Made by a program: the position numbers and the translations under genes. From Streptococcus sanguinis SK1 = NCTC 7863 (GTDB taxonomy: Bacteria > Bacillota > Bacilli > Lactobacillales > Streptococcaceae), in NCBI RefSeq assembly GCF_000194945.1, contig NZ_GL878508.1:51147-115146 (forward strand): 64,000 nucleotides of DNA, read 5' to 3'. Position 1 is the first letter of the stretch. Each line of letters begins with the position of its first letter. The notes beneath the pieces were generated by a model. That model made no database searches, was not told where the DNA came from, and was given only the letters and a program-made list of their open reading frames with translations. Below, in pieces: positions 51,777 to 60,716 of this stretch.

Positions 51777-52643
51777 ATGAAAGCAGCATTAAAATTACTT
51801 AGTCTATTCTGGCTGGGAATCATGTGTATTGTTTTAATCTTTTGGGGAGTGAAAAGTTTTCGTGATTATCAAATTATGAAAGATGTAGAAAATCATTTGA
51901 CTGTGGATTTCAAAAGCATGGGATACAAGGGGAAAGTGACGGTAAAAAACTACGATAGGCCTGCCGGCTATGGGGAGACCATGGACTTTAGCTATGAAGA
52001 AAAGATTGATGGAAGACTTTTGACCTTCTCGGATAGCTTGGATTATGATCCGACAACCAAGCAATACGAAGCTTCAAGATTAAGTCCCGTGCCTGAGGAA
52101 ACTGAAACTGGCTTAGATGATATTATTCAGCTAGAAGCCATGTGGCAGCAGCCTTATGTTCAGAAGCAGTTTAAGAAAATGAAGTCGGTCTTCAAAAAGC
52201 TAGAAGATGAGGATCTGACTTTAAAAGAAATTTCAGGTGAAACAATGGAAGTGCTTCATCAGGATGATAATCAAATAACCTCAGAAATGCTGGATGCTGG
52301 GCAAGCAGAGCTAGTTCAGGATTTCCAAAAGAACAGGCAGAAAGGCCTACCTCTCAATGGTTATTATAATGTTGATGTCGAGTCTTATCTGCAAAAACAT
52401 ACTCTGCAGCTTCGAGTGAACTATGAGCTATTAGTTGATGATTTGTATGATGATGAGAAAGCTAGAGATAAGTACCCCGGAGTCTTTTTTCAAAAGCTTA
52501 AAAAGTTAGACTACAGTCAATTTTGGGATGGTTATTACATAGTAGGCTATGATTTGAGAGAGAGTTCTGGTAGCGGTATAGGCGGGAATTCTGAGGTGAT
52601 TGTGTTGGATATTCGTGGAGGTAAATTAGTTCGCACTTTTTAG
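51777..52643 (+). CDS. Hypothetical membrane-anchored protein
   Basis: The 288-aa protein has one N-terminal helix (LLSLFWLGIMCIVLIFWGVK). The rest is an acidic outer region with no motif that I recognise (VENHLTVDFKSMGYKGKVTV, YNVDVESYLQKHTLQLRVNYE). It could be a surface protein of the DUF-type found widely in streptococci. AAAGGAGG precedes the ATG. It is monocistronic and unrelated to ilvD. Confidence 0.75.
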   Translation: MKAALKLLSLFWLGIMCIVLIFWGVKSFRDYQIMKDVENHLTVDFKSMGYKGKVTVKNYDRPAGYGETMDFSYEEKIDGRLLTFSDSLDYDPTTKQYEASRLSPVPEETETGLDDIIQLEAMWQQPYVQKQFKKMKSVFKKLEDEDLTLKEISGETMEVLHQDDNQITSEMLDAGQAELVQDFQKNRQKGLPLNGYYNVDVESYLQKHTLQLRVNYELLVDDLYDDEKARDKYPGVFFQKLKKLDYSQFWDGYYIVGYDLRESSGSGIGGNSEVIVLDIRGGKLVRTF

Positions 52644-52738
52644 AGTTTTACTATATTTTAAGGAGAACTTGATTATTTCAGGGATTAAGCTGATAGGTTT
52701 TAATTGCTTAGGGTTTTTGAGGAAAATTCATTTTTGAA

Positions 52739-52753
52739 AAAATTCTGAAAATT
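52739..52753. promoter_or_regulatory. CodY box upstream of ilvD
   Basis: AAAATTCTGAAAATT matches the known CodY consensus AATTTTCWGAAAATT at 13 of 15 positions. It lies 15 bp upstream of the ilvD -35. An adjoining palindrome (GAAAATTT/AAATTTTC, 52747-52764) extends the symmetric region. Repression of ilvD by CodY in rich medium fits the pathway. Confidence 0.65.
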
Positions 52754-52767
52754 TAAAAATTTTCCTC

Positions 52768-52796
52768 TGTAAAATACAGCCTAAGTGTGGTATAAT
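52768..52796 (+). promoter_or_regulatory. ilvD promoter
   Basis: TGTAAA (52768-52773) and a perfect TATAAT (52791-52796) are spaced by 17 bp. Confidence 0.65.
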
Positions 52797-52831
52797 AAAG
52801 CACAAAGATTACTGCAATGAAAGGGAAAGCT

Positions 52832-54535
52832 ATGACAGATAAGGATATTCGTCACAGAAGTAAGATTTATGACAGTATGGTTAAATCTCCTAACCGTGCC
52901 ATGCTTCGCGCGACGGGGATGACTGATAAAGATTTTGAAACGCCTATTGTTGGGGTGATTTCTACTTGGGCGGAAAATACACCCTGTAACATCCATTTGC
53001 ATGACTTGGGCAAGCTAGCCAAGGAAGGTATCAAAGCAGAGGGCGCTTGGCCTGTTCAGTACGGGACTATTACGGTTGCGGACGGGATTGCCATGGGAAC
53101 GCCAGGCATGCGCTTCTCTCTGACCTCACGCGACATCATCGCAGACTCCATCGAGGCTGCCATGGGCGGGCATAATGTGGATGCCTTTGTAGCTATCGGG
53201 GGCTGTGATAAAAATATGCCGGGCTCTATGATTGCTATTGCTAACATGGATATTCCTGCTGTCTTTGCCTACGGCGGAACGATTGCGCCAGGGAATCTGG
53301 ACGGCAAGGACATTGACTTGGTTTCTGTCTTTGAAGGAATCGGGAAATGGAACCATGGTGACTTGACAGCTGAGGAAGTGCGCCGCATTGAGTGTAATGC
53401 CTGTCCTGGCCCTGGTGGCTGTGGCGGTATGTACACGGCCAATACTATGGCGACGGCTATTGAAGTTCTGGGCATGAGTCTGCCAGGCTCCTCTTCTCAC
53501 CCTGCTGAGTCGAAAGACAAGCAAGAGGATATCGAAGCAGCTGGCCGTGCTGTTGTAAAAATGCTGAAAATGGGGCTGAAGCCGTCTGACATCTTGACAC
53601 GTGAAGCCTTTGAAGATGCAATCACGGTGACCATGGCTCTGGGTGGTTCTACAAATGCTACCCTGCACTTGCTGGCCATGGCTCATGCAGCCAATGTTGA
53701 ATTGACGCTTGATGACTTTAATGTCATTCAAGAGAAGGTACCGCATTTGGCTGACTTGAAACCATCTGGTCAGTATGTTTTCCAAGACCTTTATGAGGTT
53801 GGTGGGGTGCCGGCTGTGATGAAATATCTCTTGGCAAACGGCTTCCTGCACGGTGATCGCATCACTTGTACAGGTAAGACGGTGGCAGAGAATCTAGCAG
53901 AATTTGCTGATCTGACACCAGGTCAAAAGGTCATTATGCCGCTTGAAAATCCAAAACGTGCAGACGGTCCGCTTATCATCTTGCATGGTAATCTAGCTCC
54001 AGACGGCGCTGTTGCTAAGGTTTCTGGTGTTAAAGTACGCCGTCACGTCGGACCGGCCAAGGTCTTTGACTCAGAAGAAGCCGCTATTGATGCGGTACTG
54101 GCCGATGAAGTGGTCGATGGCGATGTGGTTGTAGTTCGCTACGTTGGACCAAAGGGTGGCCCTGGTATGCCAGAGATGCTGTCACTTTCGTCTATTATCG
54201 TAGGGAAGGGGCAAGGAGACAAGGTGGCTCTTCTAACAGATGGTCGCTTCTCAGGTGGTACTTACGGCCTGGTTGTCGGACACATTGCTCCGGAAGCTCA
54301 GGATGGTGGCCCGATTGCCTATCTTCGTACAGGCGATATGGTCACGGTTGACCAAGATACCAAGGAAATTTCCATGGCAGTATCTGACGAAGAGTTGGCG
54401 AAACGCAAGGCAGAAACGACCATCCCACCGCTTTATAGTCGCGGGGTACTTGGTAAATATGCTCACATGGTATCCTCTGCCGCTAAAGGTGCTGTTACAG
54501 ACTTCTGGAAACCAGAAGAAACTGGTAAAAAATAG
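52832..54535 (+). CDS. ilvD: Dihydroxy-acid dehydratase
   Basis: The 567-aa enzyme dehydrates 2,3-dihydroxy acids in valine, leucine and isoleucine synthesis and carries an iron-sulfur cluster. The cluster cysteines are visible in GGCDKNMPG and [32 protein letters not shown] and a final [12 protein letters not shown] also match the family. The ATG at 52832 follows AAAGGGAAAG; an ATG five codons upstream is possible. No T-box leader is present; control appears to be by CodY. Confidence 0.97.
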   Translation: MTDKDIRHRSKIYDSMVKSPNRAMLRATGMTDKDFETPIVGVISTWAENTPCNIHLHDLGKLAKEGIKAEGAWPVQYGTITVADGIAMGTPGMRFSLTSRDIIADSIEAAMGGHNVDAFVAIGGCDKNMPGSMIAIANMDIPAVFAYGGTIAPGNLDGKDIDLVSVFEGIGKWNHGDLTAEEVRRIECNACPGPGGCGGMYTANTMATAIEVLGMSLPGSSSHPAESKDKQEDIEAAGRAVVKMLKMGLKPSDILTREAFEDAITVTMALGGSTNATLHLLAMAHAANVELTLDDFNVIQEKVPHLADLKPSGQYVFQDLYEVGGVPAVMKYLLANGFLHGDRITCTGKTVAENLAEFADLTPGQKVIMPLENPKRADGPLIILHGNLAPDGAVAKVSGVKVRRHVGPAKVFDSEEAAIDAVLADEVVDGDVVVVRYVGPKGGPGMPEMLSLSSIIVGKGQGDKVALLTDGRFSGGTYGLVVGHIAPEAQDGGPIAYLRTGDMVTVDQDTKEISMAVSDEELAKRKAETTIPPLYSRGVLGKYAHMVSSAAKGAVTDFWKPEETGKK

Positions 54536-54552
54536 CTTATATATGATAAAAG

Positions 54553-54586
54553 AACCCGCTAGTTTTTCTAGCGGGTTTGATATTTT
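54553..54586 (+). terminator. ilvD terminator
   Basis: The perfect 10-bp stem AACCCGCTAG / CTAGCGGGTT with a TTTTT loop is followed by a T-rich tract. Confidence 0.85.
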
Positions 54587-54617
54587 TACTTTAAATGTAG
54601 ATGAACTAGTCATCTTC

Positions 54618-54959
54618 TTATCTAGGACTGATTCCCAGAGCAATGCGGCCGAAACGGCTGATACGGGTGATTTTCCAAGCAGGAGACCAAGTAACTTCGA
54701 CAGAGGCACTTTCAATCTCATCAATTTTTTTAAGAGAGTCCATAATGGCGATGGGTAGACTCTCAGCACAATCACAGGCTGTATCGGTAAAGGTCATAAC
54801 AACCTTGCAGTGGCCGTTTTCGTCTAAGTTAATTTCATAAATCAACCCTAAGTTATAGACATCCAGCTCTACATCCGGATCGTAAATACGCTCGAGCTTC
54901 TCCACCAATTTATCCTGAATTGCAGCTGCTCGGTCATTGATTTTGATATCGTCTCTCAT
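54618..54959 (-). CDS. DUF59/MIP18 family metal-sulfur cluster assembly factor
   Basis: The 113-aa protein has the MIP18 core: RIYDPDVELDVYNLGLIYEI, VVMTFTDTACDCAESLP with the conserved cysteine, and a final ASVEVTWSPAWKITRIS. SufT-type members help mature iron-sulfur proteins. It is convergent with ilvD, whose product needs an iron-sulfur cluster; the neighbourhood is suggestive only. AAGGGGAT precedes the ATG. Confidence 0.88.
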   Translation of the reverse strand: MRDDIKINDRAAAIQDKLVEKLERIYDPDVELDVYNLGLIYEINLDENGHCKVVMTFTDTACDCAESLPIAIMDSLKKIDEIESASVEVTWSPAWKITRISRFGRIALGISPR

Positions 54960-55100
54960 GGCTATCCCCTTCTATCTGAGTTGAATTGTTTTTATTTTCT
55001 CACAATTCAGACTTATTTTCAAGTTATTTTGGAACATGAAAACGTATTTAGTTCTTCCAAATGAAAAATCCCTTTCAGACTCCTCAAAATGGCGGACTTA

Positions 55101-55109
55101 TGATAGAAT
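55101..55109 (+). promoter_or_regulatory. Extended -10 of hisS
   Basis: TGATAGAAT is a good extended -10, 30 nt before the hisS start. The leader is too short for a T-box. Confidence 0.5.
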
Positions 55110-55139
55110 ATAAGTACTAAAGAAGGCGGAGGTCAGAAG

Positions 55140-56420
55140 ATGAAATTACAAAAACCTAAAGGAACTCAGGACATTCTTCCTCAAGAATCAGCCAAGTGGC
55201 AGTATGTAGAAGACTTTGCCCGCAAGACATTTAGAAAATACAATTACGGCGAAATCCGCACACCGATTTTTGAGCACTATGAAGTCATTAGCCGCTCGGT
55301 CGGGGATACGACAGACATCGTGACTAAGGAAATGTATGACTTCTATGACAAGGGCGACCGCCATATCACGCTACGTCCAGAGGGGACAGCGCCCGTGGTA
55401 CGTTCTTATGTAGAGAATAAGCTTTTTGCTCCTGAAGTTCAAAAGCCTGTCAAAGTCTACTATATGGGCTCTATGTTCCGCTATGAGCGACCTCAGGCCG
55501 GCCGTTTGCGGGAGTTTCACCAGATTGGAGCAGAGTGTTTTGGCTCTAGTAATCCTGCTACAGATGTAGAAATGATTACTATGGCAGCTCAATTTTTCAA
55601 CGATATTGGTATTACCAATGTCAGCTTGGAGCTCAACTCGCTGGGTAATCCTGAGAGCAGAGCTGCTTACCGTCAGGCCTTGATTGATTATCTGACTCCA
55701 CTGAAGGCTAGCCTTTCAGCAGATAGCCAACGTCGCTTGGAGGAGAATCCGCTGCGCGTGCTGGATTCTAAAGAGCCCGAGGACAAGGCGGCTGTAGAAG
55801 GCGCTCCGTCTGTTCTGGACTATCTGGATGAGGAGAGCAGTATCTACTTTGCGGCTGTTCGCTCCATGCTAGAGACCTTACAGATTCCTTATGTCATCAA
55901 TACCAACATGGTCCGTGGCTTGGATTATTATAATCATACGATTTTCGAATTTACAACAGAGGTGGCTGGCAGTCAACTGACCATTTGTGCTGGCGGCCGT
56001 TATGATGGTCTGGTTGCTTACTTTGGTGGCCCTGAAACCCCAGGTGTTGGCTTTGGTATGGGCTTAGAACGCCTACTTCTCGTTCTTGACAAGCAAGGAG
56101 TAGATCTGCCGATTGAAACCGCTCTGGATGTTTATGTAGCTGTTTTAGGAGCTGGTGCCAATAGCAGAGCTTTGGAGTTAGTGCAGGCTCTCCGCGCACA
56201 AGGATTTGCGGCAGAGAGGGATTATCTCGACCGCAAGCTCAAGGCTCAGTTTAAGTCGGCTGATATCTTTAAATCCAAAACTCTTATCACCTTGGGCGAA
56301 AGCGAAGTGGAAAATGGTCAGGTAACTGTTAAGAACAACCATAATCGTGAAGAGATTACTGTTAGCCTAGACCAAATCCAAGAAAACTATCAGCTTATTT
56401 TTGAAAAATTGGGGTTTTAA
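55140..56420 (+). CDS. hisS: Histidine--tRNA ligase
   Basis: The 426-aa class II synthetase has motif 2 [21 protein letters not shown], the histidine-specific [13 protein letters not shown] and motif 3 [15 protein letters not shown]-terminal anticodon-binding domain follows ([20 protein letters not shown] onward). Length is normal. GGCGGAGG precedes the ATG. It appears to be transcribed alone. Confidence 0.98.
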   Translation: MKLQKPKGTQDILPQESAKWQYVEDFARKTFRKYNYGEIRTPIFEHYEVISRSVGDTTDIVTKEMYDFYDKGDRHITLRPEGTAPVVRSYVENKLFAPEVQKPVKVYYMGSMFRYERPQAGRLREFHQIGAECFGSSNPATDVEMITMAAQFFNDIGITNVSLELNSLGNPESRAAYRQALIDYLTPLKASLSADSQRRLEENPLRVLDSKEPEDKAAVEGAPSVLDYLDEESSIYFAAVRSMLETLQIPYVINTNMVRGLDYYNHTIFEFTTEVAGSQLTICAGGRYDGLVAYFGGPETPGVGFGMGLERLLLVLDKQGVDLPIETALDVYVAVLGAGANSRALELVQALRAQGFAAERDYLDRKLKAQFKSADIFKSKTLITLGESEVENGQVTVKNNHNREEITVSLDQIQENYQLIFEKLGF

Positions 56421-56476
56421 AGGTTTTAACCTAACAGTCAGAAACGCTATAGTATCAGATATTTGAACGGGTTTAG

Positions 56477-56491
56477 TTGACACAATGTCAA
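56477..56491. promoter_or_regulatory. Inverted repeat upstream of esxA
   Basis: TTGACA-CAA-TGTCAA is a perfect 6-3-6 inverted repeat, 30 bp before the esxA -35. The same repeat with a different spacer (AGA) overlaps promoter P2 at 27959-27973. A regulator for it is not known to me. Confidence 0.5.
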
Positions 56492-56521
56492 TATATTTTC
56501 TAAAAAAATATCTTTAAAAAC

Positions 56522-56550
56522 TTGAAACATAAAGTGATTATTGATATAAT
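56522..56550 (+). promoter_or_regulatory. esxA promoter
   Basis: TTGAAA (56522-56527) and a perfect TATAAT (56545-56550) have the ideal 17-bp spacing. Transcription should start near 56557. Confidence 0.8.
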
Positions 56551-56587
56551 GTATCCGTTATATAAATTTGCTAAAGGAGAAACAACT

Positions 56588-56875
56588 ATAGCACAAATTA
56601 AATTGACTCCAGAAGAACTTCGTACATCTGCAAACAGATACACTGAAGGTTCTGAAAATGTAACTCAAGTTTTGACTACATTGACTAATGAACAAGCAAT
56701 TATTGCTGATAACTGGGATGGTTCTGCATTTGATAGCTTTGAAGCACAATTCAACGAATTGTCTCCAAAAATCAAAGAATTTGCACAATTGCTCCAAGAT
56801 ATCAATGCACAGTTGGTTAAAGTTGCTGACATCGTTGAGCAAACTGACCAAGATATCGCTGCACAAATTCACTAA
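56588..56875 (+). CDS. esxA: WXG100 type VII secretion effector EsxA, with apparent ATA start
   Basis: The 95-aa protein is a helical hairpin of the WXG100 family with the WDG turn (IIADNWDGSAFDSFEAQF). Streptococcal EsxA proteins begin MAQIKLTPEELR; here the same position reads ATA-GCA-CAA, eight nt after a perfect AAAGGAG (56573-56579). The only upstream ATGs in frame (56549 and earlier) overlap or precede the -10 and would not be in the mRNA. I therefore place the start at ATA. A sequence error turning ATG to ATA is the alternative. EsxA is secreted as a dimer by the essC machine. Confidence 0.85.
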   Translation: MAQIKLTPEELRTSANRYTEGSENVTQVLTTLTNEQAIIADNWDGSAFDSFEAQFNELSPKIKEFAQLLQDINAQLVKVADIVEQTDQDIAAQIH

Positions 56876-56892
56876 TTTTGTTATAACGGCTT

Positions 56893-56919
56893 TAGGAAGG
56901 CAAGAGCCTTCCTATTTTT
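56893..56919 (+). terminator. Terminator between esxA and esaA
   Basis: The perfect stem TAGGAAGGC / GCCTTCCTA with an AAGA loop is followed by TTTTTG. It would make esxA mRNA more abundant than the downstream machine genes. The 190 nt from here to esaA include a further weak stem (GCTCTGACA with TGTTAGAGC, 56991-57033) but no clear promoter. Confidence 0.85.
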
Positions 56920-57108
56920 GTAAAGATTTAAAATGAAAAAAAGCAGTTTCTTTCATATTTGATAAGAAAATCACTGCAATGTAAAGGCAAGCTCTGACAA
57001 TCTGAATCAACATCTGAATTAGACTGTTAGAGCTGTTTGTGTCTTTCTGTGCGCTTTTTTATGTAACAGTAAACTAAAAAATTTAAAAAGAAAAAGAAAT
57101 TTGCATCC

Positions 57109-60009
57109 ATGGGAAATAAAAAATTACTTAAGTATATAGGAAACGTTGTTTTAGTCATCGCCTTGCTGGCTGCAGTAGTGACGCTGAATGTCGCAGTGCA
57201 GAAGAATACAAGCAGCGCTAGAGACAGCAAAATCAAAACAGATCAAAAGACTAAACTGAATGTTGCGGTCGTCAATGAAGACCGGGCTGTTAAGGTTGAC
57301 AAGAAAGAGTATAATCTTGGAGCTAGCTATGTCAAAAATCTAGAACGGGATGACTCTCAAAACTGGTACATCGTGACGCGTGGAGCTGCAGATGCTGGCC
57401 TGGAAAATGGGAAATACCAACTGGTCGTGACGATTCCAAGTGACTTTTCAGAGAAAGTGCTAGATGTCAATGCTATCAGTGCAGATCGGACAATCGTTAC
57501 TTATAAAGTTAACGCTGCAGGAAATCAGCAGATTGAAAATGAGGCCAACAGTCTGGCTAAGGATATTATCGCAGATCTGAATAGCCAGTTGGTTGATATG
57601 TATATGGCAAGCATCTTGAGCAATCTATATACAGCTCAGCAAAATGTGCAGGCTAGTTCAGAGGTGCAAGTTACCAATATTGGCAATTATCGAACCAACT
57701 TGTTGGAGTCTGCCATTGGCTCTAAGAATATCTTCCCAACATTAGTCAGTATGTCTGCTTCATCTGTTGAAGCCAATAACTCTCTGAAGACGACTCTGGA
57801 AACTTATGCTAAGGCTTTTGATGACTTGGATAACTCTCAGGCCACTTATGGCAAGAATTTTGATAGTCTTCTCAAACAGCGAGCGGATGACCAAGTTAAC
57901 TATGCCGCATTTATGAAGCAACTGATGGAAATGGACGAAAAAGTTGTCCATGATGATACTCAAAAACTCTACGCTAAGTTAGAAGAAACACAAAAAGATT
58001 TCACTAAACAGCTTGGCTCAACAGATGATGTGAAAGATGTGGATGTTGATAATGTCAGTCAGCAATTACAGGATTTGGAAACTGCTTTGGAAACTGAACG
58101 TGGTCAATTAGATGTCCATAAACAGCAGATTAAGGACTTTGTTGATAATAAATTAAGAACTTACTATGGTGTTGAAGAAGGCAAGCCTATTACTCTTAGC
58201 GCAGTGTTAGGAGATGCCATAACAAGCTACGATGCTTCTTTGAAGGCACAAATAGCTGAAGCAGTAAAAGCTTTGCCAGCTTCTCAACCAACAGAGGTGA
58301 AATTCGGATTGCCTGTTCCTGCTCTTGATTATTCAACCATTTCGCAATTTGGAACACCACAAGGAAATGGAAGTGCTGAGTTAGACAATCTGGCAGCAGC
58401 TGCAGAGAAAGCGGCTAGCTCTACAGCCAGCCCAGTTAATAGCCAGGTTGGAAAGGCTACTTTGTCAGTCACTCCACCAACAGGTGTAACAATTAGAACT
58501 ATTACATACAATGGCGAAACAGTAACAAATGGGCAAGAAATTAATTTGGCTGAAGGCGCTAATTTTAATGTGCAGTTCAATGTGGCTAATGAGGCTGCAG
58601 CCACTTCAGTTGACAGCTCAATTGATATTTCTCTGAATGGTATTAAGGTTGCAAGTGCGCCAGTGAATGTAGAGGATGCACAAAAAGCGGCAGCGGCATA
58701 TGGAGCTAAAGTACAAGAGATTTCTTCTGCCTACCAACACGTTATGTCTTTAATCCAAGCTTATAATTCTTTTGATGAGTTAAAAAATAAAGATATGTCT
58801 GAATCTTTATCTACCCTTTTGATAAATGCTATTAATTCGAATCTAGATAGTTATCAAAATAGCTTGTCTAAAAGTAACGATGGTAAGAGTCAAGGGGTTA
58901 AAGAAACCTTAGATGAAACGATTAGTAACTTGAAAAACAAGATTGAAGACGTCAAAGGAACGAACGCTAAACTCGCAGAAGAGATTGGAGAACAGCTCAA
59001 ACTTTATGAAAATCTACAAACTAGAATGTCAGATATTTCAAAAGCTCAGGCTTCTTCTACAGATGCATTGGCTAAAACAGACACCGATTTGTCATCTCTG
59101 AATTCAGAATTCTCATCCTTGTTGTCTTCGACTTCTGGTGTTAAGTCCTCTTCACAGACCAATGTGCAGGCAGCTGATAGTGTCAACCAGATCTTCAGCA
59201 GTTTCAATCGTGAGCTGGAAAATGCGCAAGGAACGACAGAGAAACTGTCTGCGAATGCTGAAAGCTTGATGGGGCAATTCAATAAGGAATTGGAAGATAA
59301 TGGCAACTTTGTGGAGTCCTTTGTCAAGGTTCTTAATAATGCCTATGAGAACGGTGTTCCTAATGAAGTGTTACTGGACTTCCTGTCTAATCCAGTTGCT
59401 CAGTCTTCTTCATCTGTCAAAGCGACTGTCAATGTTTACCGTCCATTTACTTGGATTCTCTTGTTGGAGGTTGTTAGTCTCTTTACGGCCTATCTCTTTG
59501 CAACGCAAAATATTGTGCGCAAGGTTAAAGACCGCTTTAAGCTTAATAAACTACAAGATACAGATATTATGACTGTGGGCATTCTAGGCTTCCTTTCTCT
59601 GACGATTGGTCTGGTTATTGGGATTGTCTCCAGCATGCAGCTTCATATCGGCAAGGAATATGTTCCATCTTGGGTCTTGTTGATTGTGGTTGCTAGCTTT
59701 GTCTTGATTCAGGGACAGTATTTGTTCCTCAAGCATCTGCGCGTGATGGGCATGGGCTTGGCTTTCTTCATGATTATCAGCTTTGTCTACCTATCTAATG
59801 CTATTGGTACGACAGCAAGCTTGACTGGCTTCCCAGCCTTTATCAAGAGCTTGAATGCCTTGTCTGTGCTAGAAGGCATGCTGTCAGGTTACTTTGACGG
59901 CAAGACCGCTGGCTTCTTTGCCATCTTTGGTCTGATTGTCCTACTGGCTCTGCTAGTTGCAGCTAATATCTTTATCAAGACTAGAACATTAAAAACTGAG
60001 GAAGTTTAA
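57109..60009 (+). CDS. esaA: Type VII secretion protein EsaA
   Basis: The 966-aa protein has one N-terminal helix (LLKYIGNVVLVIALLAAVVTLNVAV). A large extracellular part of about 750 residues rich in coiled coil follows (LNVAVVNEDRAVKVDKKEYNLG opens it, as in YhgE proteins), then five to six C-terminal helices. EsaA is a structural membrane subunit of the staphylococcal-type T7SS and exposes its central domain through the wall. No clear Shine-Dalgarno is seen before its ATG. Confidence 0.93.
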   Translation: MGNKKLLKYIGNVVLVIALLAAVVTLNVAVQKNTSSARDSKIKTDQKTKLNVAVVNEDRAVKVDKKEYNLGASYVKNLERDDSQNWYIVTRGAADAGLENGKYQLVVTIPSDFSEKVLDVNAISADRTIVTYKVNAAGNQQIENEANSLAKDIIADLNSQLVDMYMASILSNLYTAQQNVQASSEVQVTNIGNYRTNLLESAIGSKNIFPTLVSMSASSVEANNSLKTTLETYAKAFDDLDNSQATYGKNFDSLLKQRADDQVNYAAFMKQLMEMDEKVVHDDTQKLYAKLEETQKDFTKQLGSTDDVKDVDVDNVSQQLQDLETALETERGQLDVHKQQIKDFVDNKLRTYYGVEEGKPITLSAVLGDAITSYDASLKAQIAEAVKALPASQPTEVKFGLPVPALDYSTISQFGTPQGNGSAELDNLAAAAEKAASSTASPVNSQVGKATLSVTPPTGVTIRTITYNGETVTNGQEINLAEGANFNVQFNVANEAAATSVDSSIDISLNGIKVASAPVNVEDAQKAAAAYGAKVQEISSAYQHVMSLIQAYNSFDELKNKDMSESLSTLLINAINSNLDSYQNSLSKSNDGKSQGVKETLDETISNLKNKIEDVKGTNAKLAEEIGEQLKLYENLQTRMSDISKAQASSTDALAKTDTDLSSLNSEFSSLLSSTSGVKSSSQTNVQAADSVNQIFSSFNRELENAQGTTEKLSANAESLMGQFNKELEDNGNFVESFVKVLNNAYENGVPNEVLLDFLSNPVAQSSSSVKATVNVYRPFTWILLLEVVSLFTAYLFATQNIVRKVKDRFKLNKLQDTDIMTVGILGFLSLTIGLVIGIVSSMQLHIGKEYVPSWVLLIVVASFVLIQGQYLFLKHLRVMGMGLAFFMIISFVYLSNAIGTTASLTGFPAFIKSLNALSVLEGMLSGYFDGKTAGFFAIFGLIVLLALLVAANIFIKTRTLKTEEV

Positions 60010-60015
60010 AAGAGT

Positions 60016-60474
60016 ATGAAAAGAATTCTGTTTTTATTCCTACTCCTAAGTTCGTTTGCGGTGACGGCTGTCGCCGCAGATGAGCTAAAGGATAATCGTC
60101 TGCAGATAGATAATTCGCGGATTGAAAAAGAGCAAGAACTGAACTTTGGTGCACAATCGGAAGGCACCAAGTCTCTTTTCGTTGCTGAGAATCAGGAAAA
60201 AATTCAGGAAATGAAGCAGTATCAAAATAAACAGTTGGCCACAGAAGCGGGACAACTGTTTTCTGCTATACAGGGGCCGACGGATATTTACCATTCCAAG
60301 GAGCTTTTTCAGCCGGGAACGGAAAAATTGTCCAAGTTGCAGACGAGTTTGAAAAGTGATGATGAAAGCAGCTGGGATGATTTTCTGCCAGGAGTAGTCT
60401 ACTTTGTAGCAGCCATACTCTTGGTCAGTATGACTGTCTTTGTCAGCTATCGTATCAGTAAGGGAGAAGTATAA
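60016..60474 (+). CDS. essA: Type VII secretion protein EssA
   Basis: The 152-aa protein has a signal-like N-terminus (ILFLFLLLSSFAVTAVAADE), a polar outer region and a C-terminal helix (VVYFVAAILLVSMTVFVSYRI). This matches EssA in size, topology and position between esaA and esaB. It begins 6 nt after esaA and ends 1 nt before esaB. EssA is needed for EsxA secretion; its precise job is not known. Confidence 0.9.
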   Translation: MKRILFLFLLLSSFAVTAVAADELKDNRLQIDNSRIEKEQELNFGAQSEGTKSLFVAENQEKIQEMKQYQNKQLATEAGQLFSAIQGPTDIYHSKELFQPGTEKLSKLQTSLKSDDESSWDDFLPGVVYFVAAILLVSMTVFVSYRISKGEV

Positions 60475-60475
60475 C

Positions 60476-60715
60476 ATGGAAGGACATATCAATATCACTC
60501 TCCGTTTGCGTGATAAGGACGTGGATATTCGCATTCCTAAGCGGATTGAGGTCCGTCGCTTCATTCGGGAGATTGATCAGATTTTCAATATCGAAGGAAA
60601 GCGCCATAAGTATCAGCTGCGGATTATTAACAAGGGGTTGATACTGGATGAGGGCAAGGTTTTGGCTGATTATCCAGTCACAACGGGAGATTTAGTAGAG
60701 ATTGAGGAGATTTAA
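60476..60715 (+). CDS. esaB: Ubiquitin-like type VII accessory protein EsaB (YukD)
   Basis: The 79-aa cytoplasmic protein has a ubiquitin-like beta-grasp fold (INITLRLRDKDVDIRIPKR, RRFIREIDQIFNI, LRIINKGLILDEGKVLADYPV, GDLVEIEEI). The ATG at 60476 follows GGGAGAAG. It ends 1 nt before the essB GTG. The equivalent YukD in Bacillus and EsaB in Staphylococcus regulate or stabilise the EssC machine. Confidence 0.92.
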   Translation: MEGHINITLRLRDKDVDIRIPKRIEVRRFIREIDQIFNIEGKRHKYQLRIINKGLILDEGKVLADYPVTTGDLVEIEEI

Positions 60716-60716
60716 G

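Noticed and set aside
52644..52831. T-box leader before ilvD
   Set aside because: The transcript from the TATAAT at 52791 would have only about 35 nt of leader, too short for a T-box.
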